From assembly GCA_007133495.1 (NCBI GenBank), contig SLMS01000120.1, forward strand, positions 1 to 43,481: 43,481 bases of DNA, written 5' to 3'. A program made the position numbers and the translations under genes. The stretch is from Candidatus Sumerlaeota bacterium. Its GTDB lineage: Bacteria > Sumerlaeota > Sumerlaeia > SLMS01. The notes under the pieces were generated by a model. The model was not told the DNA's origin and made no database searches. It was given only the letters and a program-made list of their open reading frames with translations. Shown here piece by piece: positions 1-9,926 of this stretch; within the stretch, counting starts at the first letter, position 1; every line of letters starts with the position of its first letter.

Positions 1-87
1 CCGCTGACCCTGCCAGCCTACCTCGCTCCGAACCTGCTGATCGGAGCGGTGGGACTGTTTCTCTTCTGGAAGGTGCAGCGATCATGA
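1..87 (+). CDS. C-terminal fragment of an LptF/LptG-family (YjgP/YjgQ) permease, cut by window start
   Basis: Frame 1 reads PLTLPAYLAPNLLIGAVGLFLFWKVQRS*, resembling the C-terminal TM segment of LptF/G ('PN...G..L'). Stop overlaps the purC ATG (ATGA). Confidence 0.5.
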   Translation, partial: PLTLPAYLAPNLLIGAVGLFLFWKVQRS

Positions 88-995
88 CCGCACCGGTACT
101 TAGACCGCTCTATCGTTCGGAAATCCCCGGCTATCCGGTTCACCGGGGCAAAGTGCGCGACGTGTACGACCTTGGGGACCGGCTCCTGATTGTCGCCACA
201 GACCGCATCTCCGCCTTCGATGCCGTCTTCCCCGATCCGATTCCGGACAAGGGGGCCGTGCTGAGCCGGCTCTCCGAATGGTGGTTCCGGCGGACCGAGC
301 CACTCGCGCCCAATCACTTCATCACGGCGGACTTCGAGGAGTTCCCCGCCGGCCTGGAGCCCTACCGCGATCAGCTCGCCGGCCGCTCCATGCTCGTCAA
401 GCGCACCAAACCCCTGAGGGGCGAGTTCGTCGTTCGCGGCTATCTCGACGGCTCGGCATGGACGAGCTACCAATACAACAAACACGTCTGCGGGATCGTG
501 CTGCTGGCGGGTCTGCGCAAGCGGGCCTGCTTCGGCTCGCCGCTCTTCACACCCACCACGAAGGCGGACGAGGGGCACGACTTACCCATCGACTTTGCCG
601 AGCTGTCCCGCCTGACCGGCAGCGAGGAAGCCCGCACGGGGCGCTCCTACACCCGCGCGCTCTACACCTACGCGCACAACTACCTATACGACCGCGGGCT
701 CATCCTCTCGGACACCAAGTTCGAGTTCGGGCTGACCGGCGACGGCACGCTGCTCCTTATAGACGAGGTCCTTACGCCGGACAGCTCCCGCTTCTGGATC
801 AAGGAGACGTACACCCCCGATTCGGACCGGGCCGTCTCGCTCGACAAGCAGTACGTCCGCGACTACGTCGAAAAAAGCGGCTGGGACAAGGAGCCCCCGG
901 CGCCGGAACTGCCGGAGGAGGTCATCCAGCAGACCTCCGCGCGGTACCGTCAGGCTTACGAGATGATCACCGGGGAGCCGTTCGACCAGCAGTAG
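84..995 (+). CDS. purC: Phosphoribosylaminoimidazole-succinocarboxamide synthase
   Basis: 303 aa; YPVHRGKVRDVYDLGDRLLIVATDRISAFD, VVRGYLDGSAW, SDTKFEFGL, TPDSSRFW are SAICAR synthase motifs. Confidence 0.96.
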   Translation: MTAPVLRPLYRSEIPGYPVHRGKVRDVYDLGDRLLIVATDRISAFDAVFPDPIPDKGAVLSRLSEWWFRRTEPLAPNHFITADFEEFPAGLEPYRDQLAGRSMLVKRTKPLRGEFVVRGYLDGSAWTSYQYNKHVCGIVLLAGLRKRACFGSPLFTPTTKADEGHDLPIDFAELSRLTGSEEARTGRSYTRALYTYAHNYLYDRGLILSDTKFEFGLTGDGTLLLIDEVLTPDSSRFWIKETYTPDSDRAVSLDKQYVRDYVEKSGWDKEPPAPELPEEVIQQTSARYRQAYEMITGEPFDQQ

Positions 996-1007
996 CGCGC
1001 CGCCGGG

Positions 1008-1679
1008 TCAGGCTTGCTCCACACCGAGCAGCTTGAGGACGCCCGCAAGCACCTGCTCGTGAACTTCCCCGCGCGGGAGCGAGGAGTCCGCCCGCACGAC
1101 ACGGCCGGCGATCGGCTCCAGGATGCGGTCATAGGCCTCCATCACGCGGCTCAGCTCCTCGCGCTTTTCGTAAAGTTCCAAGTGCGGGCGGCTGTTGAGC
1201 CGGCGGAGGAGTTCCTCAACCGGGCAGGAGAGGTAAACGACGGCCTCGGGGAGCGGAAAGTCGCGGTTTAGCCGGTCGATCAGCTCAAACTGCTCTTCGG
1301 TCCGGGCGTTGTAGGCATAGGAGGAGAAGAAGTACCGGGTGGAGAGGACGACATTCCCCTCGGAGGTCAGCTTGGCCAGTCCCTCGTCCCGGTGATAAAG
1401 GTGGTACTGGCGGTCGGCAGCGAACAGGTGGGCCAGTAGGCGCTCGGTCTCGCGGAAGCCGATGCAGCCGGGCTCCTCGCCGCGGAGGATGCGCTTGATG
1501 AGCTGGCCGACGGGGCCGCCGGTCGGCTCCAGGGAAACATGGCAGCCGATGCCGCGGTGGCGGAGCGCCTCGGCCAGCAGGCGGGTCTGCGTGCTGGTCC
1601 CCGAGCCGTCTGGCCCTTCGACCGCAACGAAGCGGGGAAGGGTACCACCAGAGTAGGAAGGGGCAGGCCGGATTGTCAT
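1008..1679 (-). CDS. tmk: Thymidylate kinase (dTMP kinase)
   Basis: RFVAVEGPDGSGTSTQTRLLAEAL...EPTGGPVGQLIKRIL...LSTRYFFSSYAYN; ORF open to 1724, start chosen at MTIRPAP (1679). Confidence 0.9.
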   Translation of the reverse strand: MTIRPAPSYSGGTLPRFVAVEGPDGSGTSTQTRLLAEALRHRGIGCHVSLEPTGGPVGQLIKRILRGEEPGCIGFRETERLLAHLFAADRQYHLYHRDEGLAKLTSEGNVVLSTRYFFSSYAYNARTEEQFELIDRLNRDFPLPEAVVYLSCPVEELLRRLNSRPHLELYEKREELSRVMEAYDRILEPIAGRVVRADSSLPRGEVHEQVLAGVLKLLGVEQA

Positions 1680-1856
1680 GGGATGAGAAAGCTGGGCTTG
1701 CGGGCCGGGGGGTGCAAGTGCCAACGCGTGCGGGTGCGCCGGGAGAAGACTGGACGCGCAAAAGCTGCATTGTTGGCTTGCCGCCGTTGAAAACGGGCAA
1801 CTAGCTTCAATGATTCTCGGCTGGACCGTGTTGTCTCATTTCGGGAAGAGGCTTTC

Positions 1857-3113
1857 ATGCCGGAACTGATCCTCAAACTGGGTGAGCGGATCATCCAGAG
1901 CTACCCACTGGACAAGGACGAGCTGCGCATCGGCCGTGCGCGGGACAATGACATCGTCATCGACAACATCTCGGTTTCCAGAAATCACGCCAGAATAAAC
2001 CGCGAGGAGGGGGAGAAATATTTCCTCACCGACCTCAACTCCTCGAACGGGACGTTGGTCAATGGCGTGCGTGTGGCCACCTCGGAGCTGCTCCACGAGG
2101 ACCAGCTCACCGTGGGCAAGCACGTGATTCAGTTCCTCAATCCGCAGCAGGAGCAGCCCTCCTCCGCCTCGCAGGAGGAAATGCTGCGGACGAAGGCCCC
2201 CGTGCTCGAGGTCGTGAAGGGCAAGCAGCAGGGGGCGTCCTTCCGCCTGCAGGGGGACGAGGTCTTCATGGGCCGGTCGAGCGAGAACCGCATACGCATC
2301 CACGACTGGTTCGTGTCCAAGCGCCACGCGTTACTGCTCCAGTCGCGCGGGGGGTACGTGATCCGCGACCTGGACTCCTGGCGGGGGACCGCCGTCAACG
2401 GCGCCAGCACCCGCGAGGCAAAGCTCAACGACGGCGATGAGATCGTCGTCGGCACGACGACGTTGCGCTTCCGCATGGTGCCGGTGGAGGACCTGCCGCC
2501 CGAGTCGGACGCCTCTGTCCCGGCAGCAGCCGGCGGCGGCGACGCGCGGCAACCCTCCGAGGCGTCCGATATCTCGCAGCACGACGACGAGTTTGCGCCC
2601 CTCACAGACGAGGAGATGCGCGCCCTCGAAGAAGAGGCCGACATGCACGAGGGCACTCCCGAGGAAGAAGCACAGGCACGCCGCGCACACTGGGAGTTTC
2701 AGGAGGCGGAGGAGGAATTCCTCCACGAACAGCAGGACCCCAAGGCCGCTGCACGCCGCGACAGCGAGGAGATGATCTCGCTCGACGGCATCATGACCGG
2801 TGACATCGAGCAGCGCGCGGAGGGAAAGCTCGAACAGCAGGCCGTGGAGGAAATCGACAAGGAGGAAGAGCAGGCCCTGTTTGATGGAGAAATGCCCGAG
2901 GAGGACCCCGGGACCGCGGAACTGGAGGAGGCCGCTACGGGAACGCCCGCGGAAAAAAAAGATACGGAGGAGGGTAAGGATGGCACGGAGGTTGCCCTCT
3001 GGACGCGCGCCCTCTCCAACCGCAGTCCCGTGATTAGAAAGTATGCCGCAACCAGGCTAAAAGTGCTAACTGGACAGGACTATGACTGGGAATCCCAACC
3101 CGAAGGACAGTGA
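1857..3113 (+). CDS. Protein with two N-terminal FHA domains and an acidic C-terminal region
   Basis: 418 aa; LRIGRARDNDIVIDNISVSRNHARI...DLNSSNGTLVNG and a second FHA (FMGRSSENRIRIHDWFVSKRHALL...DLDSWRGTAVNG), then an E/D-rich tail. Confidence 0.9.
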   Translation: MPELILKLGERIIQSYPLDKDELRIGRARDNDIVIDNISVSRNHARINREEGEKYFLTDLNSSNGTLVNGVRVATSELLHEDQLTVGKHVIQFLNPQQEQPSSASQEEMLRTKAPVLEVVKGKQQGASFRLQGDEVFMGRSSENRIRIHDWFVSKRHALLLQSRGGYVIRDLDSWRGTAVNGASTREAKLNDGDEIVVGTTTLRFRMVPVEDLPPESDASVPAAAGGGDARQPSEASDISQHDDEFAPLTDEEMRALEEEADMHEGTPEEEAQARRAHWEFQEAEEEFLHEQQDPKAAARRDSEEMISLDGIMTGDIEQRAEGKLEQQAVEEIDKEEEQALFDGEMPEEDPGTAELEEAATGTPAEKKDTEEGKDGTEVALWTRALSNRSPVIRKYAATRLKVLTGQDYDWESQPEGQ

Positions 3114-3861
3114 GATCAAGCAGGCCCCCAAACGTGTGGGCATCATCTCCGACATACACGGCAATTTCCATGCGCTGGAAGCCGCCCTTGCTGAATTGGA
3201 CCGCGAGTCGCTCGATGCCATTATTTGCTGCGGTGACGTGGTCGGCTACGGTGGCAATCCAAACGAGTGCGTCGAAACCCTTCGCGAGCGAGCCATACCC
3301 ACCATCGTCGGCAATCACGATCACGCCGCGCTCATGCTCACCGACATCAGCAACTTCAACGATATTGCCCGTGCCGCCGTCGTCTGGACGAAGAAAGTCC
3401 TCCGCGAGGAGAACGCCGAGTTCCTCCGCCAGCTACCCCTCACCATCCGCGACCCGAAGAACGGTGTGTATTACGTTCACTCCTCCCCCAAGGAACCCGG
3501 CGAGTGGCATTACGTCCTCACCATGGGCGAGGCGCGCACCAACTTCAGCTACTTCACCGAGAGAGTCTGCTTCATCGGCCACAGCCATCAGCCGTTCATC
3601 ATCGAGAACAACGACGGGGACCTGTCCTGCCCGAGCCGGCCGGAAGTGGAGCTGCGCAACGGGTGCCGGTACCTGGTGAACGTCGGTTCGGTCGGCCAGC
3701 CGCGCGACCACAACCCCAGGGCCTGCTTCGCCGTGCTCGACCTCGAGGAAGACCGTCTGGAAATCCGCCGCTGCGACTACGACCTCGATGGCGCCCAGAG
3801 GGCCATCATGGATGCCGGCCTCCCGCGGGAGCTGGCGGAGCGCCTCGCCCACGGCATGTAG
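3082..3861 (+). CDS. Calcineurin-like metallophosphoesterase (YfcE/MJ0936-like)
   Basis: 259 aa; GIISDIHGNFHAL, CCGDVVGYGG, GNHDHA, GHSHQP metal-binding motifs; overlaps end of the FHA gene by 32 nt. Confidence 0.92.
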   Translation: MTGNPNPKDSEIKQAPKRVGIISDIHGNFHALEAALAELDRESLDAIICCGDVVGYGGNPNECVETLRERAIPTIVGNHDHAALMLTDISNFNDIARAAVVWTKKVLREENAEFLRQLPLTIRDPKNGVYYVHSSPKEPGEWHYVLTMGEARTNFSYFTERVCFIGHSHQPFIIENNDGDLSCPSRPEVELRNGCRYLVNVGSVGQPRDHNPRACFAVLDLEEDRLEIRRCDYDLDGAQRAIMDAGLPRELAERLAHGM

Positions 3862-3889
3862 TTCCCGGCTGTATAGACAGGTACCGGCC

Positions 3890-5521
3890 TCACCCCGCGC
3901 CCCAGCACGAAAGCGACAGAAACGTGCAGTCGCTGCACGAACGTTCGTTGTGCGCGCAGCAGTCGGCGAAGACCTTCAGCAGCGCCTGCTGGTAAAGCTC
4001 GCGCTTGTCCAGCCCGCGCGGAGCGCCCGCCTCCCCGAACAGCCGGCGGTCCATGAACCGCGAGACGGAATTGCGTTCCAGCACCGGGAAGCACCGCATT
4101 GCGTCCCACGCGTTGTTCGCCAATCTGCGGTCCTTATCCTCTTCTGCCTGAAGCACCAGCAGCGGCAGGAACGTATTGAACAGGAGGGATCGCGCCGCGG
4201 GCTCGCCCAGCAGCGCCGTCTGCCGGCCCTTCTTTCCCCCGAACGTGAACCGGCTTCCGAAGTAATGGTCCTCCCCGGCGACGATCAGCGGTTCAGCCAG
4301 CTTCTTCCAGAACGCGCGCAACTCCTTGGCGCCCAATGATGAAGGCTTGCTCTCCCGCACCTGTGCGGCCAGCCGGGTGAACAGCGGCCGGTCCGGGTCC
4401 GCGAGCCGGCCGAGCAGTACCGCCACTGCCGCGAGCCGGCGTGTCGGGAATCCGGCCGGGCGCATTCCGGCGTACCAGCGCTTGGTCGGCGGCAATAGCC
4501 GGTCGCTGAAGTACGGCCGCAGGCGCCGCCAGTGCCTTTTGAGCCGCGCCATGAATGCCGCTGTTTCCTCGCACGGAGCGGCCTCGTCCACGATGTCGCG
4601 CTGCTCCGGCACGAGCCTGGCCGTATAGACAAGCGCCGCGAAGCAGAGGTCCACCCGCTCACCAGCCGGGACGTCCTTCATGTGTGAAAGCAGCTCCTCG
4701 AACGGGACACGCTTGCTCAGCAGGAAGTACAGTGTCTTGGAGGAACGGAACCCCTGCCCGGTGAGCAATGCCTGATGGATGAGCTGTGCGAAGGGGGCGG
4801 ACCGGCGCTGGGCGCGCAGCCGGGCGAGCTTCTGCTCGAGCCGCGCCGTGCCGGACAGGGTGAGGAACTCCGTCAGTTGTTCTTCCGGCAGGCGGAGGAA
4901 CTCCTCGTGGCACAGGCCCAGGTCCTCCGGCCGGCCATACGGATAGTCCGAAACGTTGACCGTCTGGCGGATTGTCTCCAAGTCCGGCTCAAGATGTGGG
5001 CGCAGGACGAGGCGCTCGAGCCGCTCGCCGTTTTGCTTCTCCTCGTAGGGCCGGTCGTCGCCCGCTTCAAGCACTGCATGAAGCACGACGCGATTGTACT
5101 CGAAATCCTGGTGGTGGCCGTGCCGAGTCCATCCGGAGGAATCGACGTGGATTTCCACGTCACCGTGAAGTGTCTCACCTGCCACGCGCAGCCGCGCGCC
5201 GAGGAAGTCCGGTCCGCGGCCGGTGTTCCAGCGCCCGGGCTCCAGCACCTCCACGTGTTTGCCGCTGGCGGTAGTCAGCTCCTCCGCCCGGTACATACGG
5301 TCGGCCCAGACCGCCTGCACGAGCCGTTCGTCCGGCCGCGCAGGGGCCGGCGTGCCGGAGCTTTCGCGCAGGTGCAACGAGGACTGAAGCTGGCGCGCAA
5401 ACGCAGCATGTAGTTCGCGCCAACGCTCCTGGGCCGTGGAGGTGTCCACCATGCTCATCGTTTGCCACCCGGTCCGGGGAATGCCCGCATCCACGGCCGT
5501 GCGGCGCTCCGGGTCAAGCAA
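3890..5521 (-). CDS. DUF2851 family protein
   Basis: 543 aa; GRWNTGRGPDFLGARLRVAGETLHGDVEIHVDSSGWTRHGHHQDFEYNRVVLHAV; Cys-rich C-terminus (DCCAHNERSCSDCTFLSLSC). Actual start may be MSMVDTS (~5458). Confidence 0.85.
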   Translation of the reverse strand: MLDPERRTAVDAGIPRTGWQTMSMVDTSTAQERWRELHAAFARQLQSSLHLRESSGTPAPARPDERLVQAVWADRMYRAEELTTASGKHVEVLEPGRWNTGRGPDFLGARLRVAGETLHGDVEIHVDSSGWTRHGHHQDFEYNRVVLHAVLEAGDDRPYEEKQNGERLERLVLRPHLEPDLETIRQTVNVSDYPYGRPEDLGLCHEEFLRLPEEQLTEFLTLSGTARLEQKLARLRAQRRSAPFAQLIHQALLTGQGFRSSKTLYFLLSKRVPFEELLSHMKDVPAGERVDLCFAALVYTARLVPEQRDIVDEAAPCEETAAFMARLKRHWRRLRPYFSDRLLPPTKRWYAGMRPAGFPTRRLAAVAVLLGRLADPDRPLFTRLAAQVRESKPSSLGAKELRAFWKKLAEPLIVAGEDHYFGSRFTFGGKKGRQTALLGEPAARSLLFNTFLPLLVLQAEEDKDRRLANNAWDAMRCFPVLERNSVSRFMDRRLFGEAGAPRGLDKRELYQQALLKVFADCCAHNERSCSDCTFLSLSCWGAG

Positions 5522-5773
5522 AGGCGCGAACAGGTGCAGAGCGTTCTCTTTCCCGCCATGCCTTCGTTGCGCTGCGGCTTCGGGTCCCGGTCATGTACGA
5601 AGCGGCACTCTGCTTGGGTTCCTGCCCTGCGGCGCCTCGATTCTGGCGCCAAGCAGGACGCCCTGCCGGACTCTGAGAATATTCTGGGGTTTCGGCCTTT
5701 GGTGCGCTCCTGCCGGGTGCCAGGGCGCGGAAGTCCCCCCTGTATAGACGTTGCAGACTGGCTGCAGCGGGGG

Positions 5774-7000
5774 TCAGCCCTCCTCCGGTTCTCCGAAGCA
5801 CGTGCCGACGGCGCGGGCTGCGGCGATGAGCGGATCGTCCACCGGCACCTGCTTGAGCTTCTGAATGCCTTTCTCCAGCGGCACGTCCACGATTTCGTTG
5901 CCATGGAGCGCCACCATGCGCCCGAACCTGCCCCGCACGGCGAGTTCCGCCGCGTGGTAGCCGTACTTGGTGGAGAGGATGCGGTCCACGGCCGTCGGCG
6001 TGCCTCCGCGCTGAAGGTGCCCGAGCACGGTGGCCCGCGCCTCCAGGTGCGTTCTCCGGGAAATCTGGTCCGCCAGAAGATGGGCGATGCCGCCAAGACG
6101 CACCGGGTCGTGCGAGCCTTCGATCATTTTCGCCACCGTCACGTCCCCGCCGACGGGTTTTGCGCCTTCGGCAACGACGACGATGGAGAACCGTTTCCCC
6201 GCGCGTGAACGCCGCACCACCTCCTTGCACACGGCGTCTATATCGTAGGGGATTTCCGGGATCAGGATGATGTCGCCGCCGCCGGCAACCCCGGCCTCCA
6301 GGGCAAGATGCCCCGTATAGCGCCCCATCATCTCCACGATCATGACGCGGTGATGGCTCATCGCGGTCGTGTGGAGCTTGTCTATCGCCTCAACGGCGGT
6401 CTGTACGGCGGTGTGGAAGCCGAACGTATAGTCGGTGGCGCTCAGGTCGTTGTCGATCGTCTTCGGCACGCCGATGATGGGCACGCCCTTTTTCGCGAAC
6501 TGCGCCGCCATCGCCAGCGTCCCGTCCCCCCCGATCGCGACAAGGCAGTCCCAGCCCATCTGGCGTATATACTCCACGCACTCGCCGGAGAGGTCCACCG
6601 TCTGGGTCTTTCCGTTGATGAGCATGGTGTGGCTGAACGGGTTGTCCTTGTTGCTGCTGCCGAGAATGGTGCCGCCGAGGGTCAGGATGCCGGAGACGTC
6701 CTCCATGCGCAGGGCTTGCGCCCGCCGGTAGATCAGCCCGTGGAAGCCCTCCTCGACGCCATAGCACGCCACTCCGTACTTGTGGATGCAGGTCTTGGTG
6801 ACGGCGCGCAGGACCGCGTTGAGCCCCGGGCAGTCGCCCCCTCCGGTCAGCATGGCAAGCCGGCGTATCTTCGGCCGCACACCCTTTTTCGGCACCGGCA
6901 CTGGATCGGCGCTGCATTCGGCAGCCTTGATGTCCCCCGGCGTGGGACCGGACACACCGTCCTTCTTTCTTTTTGTCGTCCCTTTGCTCTTCGCCGCCAT
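5774..7000 (-). CDS. pfkA: 6-phosphofructokinase (ATP/PPi mixed-type family)
   Basis: 408 aa; LTGGGDCPGLNAVLRA, GGDGTLAMA, PKTIDNDLSATDYTFGFHTAV, MGRYTGHLAL. Confidence 0.93.
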   Translation of the reverse strand: MAAKSKGTTKRKKDGVSGPTPGDIKAAECSADPVPVPKKGVRPKIRRLAMLTGGGDCPGLNAVLRAVTKTCIHKYGVACYGVEEGFHGLIYRRAQALRMEDVSGILTLGGTILGSSNKDNPFSHTMLINGKTQTVDLSGECVEYIRQMGWDCLVAIGGDGTLAMAAQFAKKGVPIIGVPKTIDNDLSATDYTFGFHTAVQTAVEAIDKLHTTAMSHHRVMIVEMMGRYTGHLALEAGVAGGGDIILIPEIPYDIDAVCKEVVRRSRAGKRFSIVVVAEGAKPVGGDVTVAKMIEGSHDPVRLGGIAHLLADQISRRTHLEARATVLGHLQRGGTPTAVDRILSTKYGYHAAELAVRGRFGRMVALHGNEIVDVPLEKGIQKLKQVPVDDPLIAAARAVGTCFGEPEEG

Positions 7001-7218
7001 GATGGAGGAACTCCCTGGAACCGAGATTCTGACGTCATTCTGTTGCCGCCACTGTGCGTCCCGCCGGGGGCGGTGTGAAGGCCAAACACGGCCCGGCGTC
7101 CCGGTGCGCCCGCCGAAGCCCTTGCCAGCAGGGCGGGGTTGTCCCCATACTTTCCCGTGAACGGGCCGGGCCGGCCTTTGCCGGCCTCAGGAGCCCGCAG
7201 CCAACGGGACCGCAGAGG

Positions 7219-8079
7219 ATGGATTACGACAGCATACTGAAGGGCCGCCGGCGTAACTGGGACCCGCTCAAGCCGGACGAAGTCCGCGAGCGGGAAAAGG
7301 AGGAAGTACGCCGGAAGAAGCGCGAAGAGCAGGAAAAACGCGCCATGAAGCCTGGAAAGCTCGGCAGCTTCAGCATCCTGCGCCAACGCCGGCGCGAGCG
7401 CGAAATGGCCGAGGACATGGAGCGTTTCCGCCGCGCCCTCTGGCAGGGCGGTTTCCTCATGACCGGTTTTCTCCTGTTGTTCGGGAGCTGGATGGCGGTC
7501 AACGCATGGCTGGACGCGCGCGAGCAGGCCCGCTTCGAGGAGCAATTCACCCAGTATCAGGAGATCGTTACGGGGGGCGAGAAGGTCGAGGACCTGTCCA
7601 ACCCCTCCGCTGCCTTCGCCACCTGGCAGGGCGCCTGGGTCCGGGAGGACATTCCCCGGGTCGTCTCGCTCTTCTCACCCACGTATTTTGAGTCCCTTAC
7701 CTCGGCCGGCCAAACCCGCAGGGACCTGGTCGAGGAGTACACCCGCATGCGCCAGCGCGGCCTCCTGCAGAACCAGGTGGACCTGGCGAACAGCTTCGGC
7801 AACGCGGAGGTGGTGCGCGCCCCCGGCCGGCCGTGGGGCGATGGGGACCTGGCGATCTTCCGCAGCGAGGCGCTCCTGCGGCCCGGCGCCGGGCCCGACG
7901 GTGTCCGCTTCATCGTTGCCTTCAGCTACGACGCGGAAAGCGGCGAGTGGCGCTTCGCCGACATGCGCGAGGCACCGTATTTCAACGTCCGATGGGAGCG
8001 CGAGTCCCAGATTCTCCCCGTACGCGGCGGCACCAGAGCTGTCCGCTACGATGAGGACGGCAATCGTATAGAGAACTAG
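7219..8079 (+). CDS. Single-TM membrane-anchored protein with a SnoaL/NTF2-like extracytoplasmic region
   Basis: 286 aa from MDYDSIL; charged N-terminus, TM (GFLMTGFLLLFGSWMAVNAW), then WQGAWVREDIPRVVSLFSPTYFESL. Confidence 0.65.
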   Translation: MDYDSILKGRRRNWDPLKPDEVREREKEEVRRKKREEQEKRAMKPGKLGSFSILRQRRREREMAEDMERFRRALWQGGFLMTGFLLLFGSWMAVNAWLDAREQARFEEQFTQYQEIVTGGEKVEDLSNPSAAFATWQGAWVREDIPRVVSLFSPTYFESLTSAGQTRRDLVEEYTRMRQRGLLQNQVDLANSFGNAEVVRAPGRPWGDGDLAIFRSEALLRPGAGPDGVRFIVAFSYDAESGEWRFADMREAPYFNVRWERESQILPVRGGTRAVRYDEDGNRIEN

Positions 8080-9425
8080 ACGCTGGCGGAGGCGGCCAGG
8101 CGCTCGAACTCCTCCAGCTCGGCACGCAGTTTCTCCCGCACCGGCCCGGAAAAATTCCCCTCCCGGATGCGTTCGGACGCCTCGTCCAGTATCTCCCGCG
8201 TGCGCTCCCCGTCTATCTGCGTGAACTGGCCGCAGCCCTTGCACGCCTCAAGATAGTTTCCCTCGGTGAAACTCCTCCGCAGGTCCACCGCGGCGCCGGA
8301 GTTGAACTGCTCCTCCATCGGCCGCTCCGCGCTGTTGCCCAGCGAGGTGTCCAGGTAGCAGCACGGCTTGAGGTTCCCGTCACGCTCGACGATAAGCTGC
8401 CGCCATGCGGACGGGCAGCCGTAACGCACCCCGCCCCGCGGTGGGGGAGCCTGCTCCTCCCTCCACGGGAAGGGCTTCTGGTAGAAATAGACGCATTCGA
8501 GCCCGAGCCGGTCCGCCTCCCGCATTGCCCGCCGCAGGTTGAACCGGAATATACGCGTTCCCGCCACCGAGGCGTGGGCGTGCTCCTTGTGGTCCAGCAC
8601 AAGGTTGCTGAACGCCAGCTTGTCCGCCCCCATTTCGTGCGTCAGGCGGACCATTGCCTTCATCTGCCAGACATTGTATTTGCTCACGGCGCAGGCGATA
8701 TGCACGCGGGGGGCGCGCTTCCCGGCCTCGTTGCGCCGGCGCAACAGCTCGGACACGTTCCGCACCACCGTGTGGAAATCCGCCCCGGAGCGCAGGTAGG
8801 CGAAGGTGCGCGGTGTGGCACCGTCTATCGAGATACACAACTCGTCCAGCTCCGACTCGATCACCCGGCCGATCATGGCCTTGTTGAGCGTCATGCCGTG
8901 GCTGGAGGTCATGCAGTACGTCCCGCGTTCCTTGGCGGCACGCAGGAACGGGAAGAAGCGCTTGTTCAGGAATGGCTCGCCCAGCCCGTATAGCCCCGTG
9001 CGCTGGCTCACCTCGAGGTGCGGGACGATCGGGTTGTAGTGCTCCTCCTTCATCAGGCCGGAGACGACCTCGTCGCCGAAGGTCTGACGGGGGCAGAACG
9101 GGCACTTGATGTTGCAGACGACCGAAACGGCGACGTCGTAGTGGGTTGGGCGCGCGCGGGTCTTCGGACTCAGCCAGGTGGAATCCAGCAGCGCCAGCAC
9201 GTCGTTGATCGCCCGCGGGTGGTCCAGCGGCCAGGCCCTCTCCGCCGTGGCCCGGGTGGAAGTCGGGTCGGGGAGCGGCTCTGCGGCGGTTTTTTCTTCG
9301 GTGACGGTCATGGTGGGGCCGGGGTGGCTCAATTCCTCCCGCGGGATGGCGGTCCTGCTGCCCATGCAGAGGATGGACCAAGGGGGAGCGGACGCGTCAA
9401 CCCGGAGGCAGAGAAAAACCCCCAC
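8076..9425 (-). CDS. Radical SAM protein with SPASM-like C-terminal domain
   Basis: CNIKCPFC (CxxxCxxC), then YGCPSAWRQLIVERDGNLKPCCYLD...ACKGCGQF. Start likely downstream of 9425 (e.g. 9311, MTVTEEK). Stop overlaps the convergent gene stop (CTAG). Confidence 0.92.
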   Translation of the reverse strand: MGVFLCLRVDASAPPWSILCMGSRTAIPREELSHPGPTMTVTEEKTAAEPLPDPTSTRATAERAWPLDHPRAINDVLALLDSTWLSPKTRARPTHYDVAVSVVCNIKCPFCPRQTFGDEVVSGLMKEEHYNPIVPHLEVSQRTGLYGLGEPFLNKRFFPFLRAAKERGTYCMTSSHGMTLNKAMIGRVIESELDELCISIDGATPRTFAYLRSGADFHTVVRNVSELLRRRNEAGKRAPRVHIACAVSKYNVWQMKAMVRLTHEMGADKLAFSNLVLDHKEHAHASVAGTRIFRFNLRRAMREADRLGLECVYFYQKPFPWREEQAPPPRGGVRYGCPSAWRQLIVERDGNLKPCCYLDTSLGNSAERPMEEQFNSGAAVDLRRSFTEGNYLEACKGCGQFTQIDGERTREILDEASERIREGNFSGPVREKLRAELEEFERLAASASV

Positions 9426-9479
9426 AGCCAGACCGGAAGCGGGCTGGCGCGGGGGCGGGAAGTCCTGAGCCGGGCGCGG

Positions 9480-9788
9480 TTACTTCTTCGGAGGGGTCAC
9501 CGCGTCCTTGGCCTGCTTGGCCAGCCGGAACTTGAGGGCCTTCTTCGCCGGAATCTTGATGGCTTCACCTGTCTGCGGGTTCCGGCCCGTGCGGGCCTTG
9601 CGCTTGGTGACGACCAGTTTGCCAAGCCCGGGGAAGGTGAACCCGTGCTCTTTCTTCGCTTCCTTGTAGGCGACAGCAAGTAGTTCGTTGAACAGTTCGT
9701 CGATCTGCTTTTTGGGCAGATCGGTTTTGCTGGAAAGGTGCGTGAGGAGCTGGTTCTTGGTCATTGCTTTGGAAGCTGCTTTCGCCAT
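9480..9788 (-). CDS. HU family DNA-binding protein
   Basis: 102 aa; MTKNQLLTHLSSKT...FTFPGLGKLVVTKRKARTGRNPQTGEAIKIPAKKALKFRLAKQAKDAV; RBS aaggaga upstream. Confidence 0.95.
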   Translation of the reverse strand: MAKAASKAMTKNQLLTHLSSKTDLPKKQIDELFNELLAVAYKEAKKEHGFTFPGLGKLVVTKRKARTGRNPQTGEAIKIPAKKALKFRLAKQAKDAVTPPKK

Positions 9789-9926
9789 TGGTACTCTCCT
9801 TGGGCGGAGTGTGGTATGGAGCGGGGCTGCTTCTGCAAACCGCTGGTGCAGGATTGACCCTGTTCTGGTGTCGAGATGGGGGTGTGAGTTCGTTGTCCGT
9901 CAAACGAAAACTGTTAAAAGTTGTGG

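Noticed and set aside
8076-8079. Overlapping convergent stop codons (CTAG)
   Set aside because: Compact gene packing is expected in this genome and needs no special explanation.
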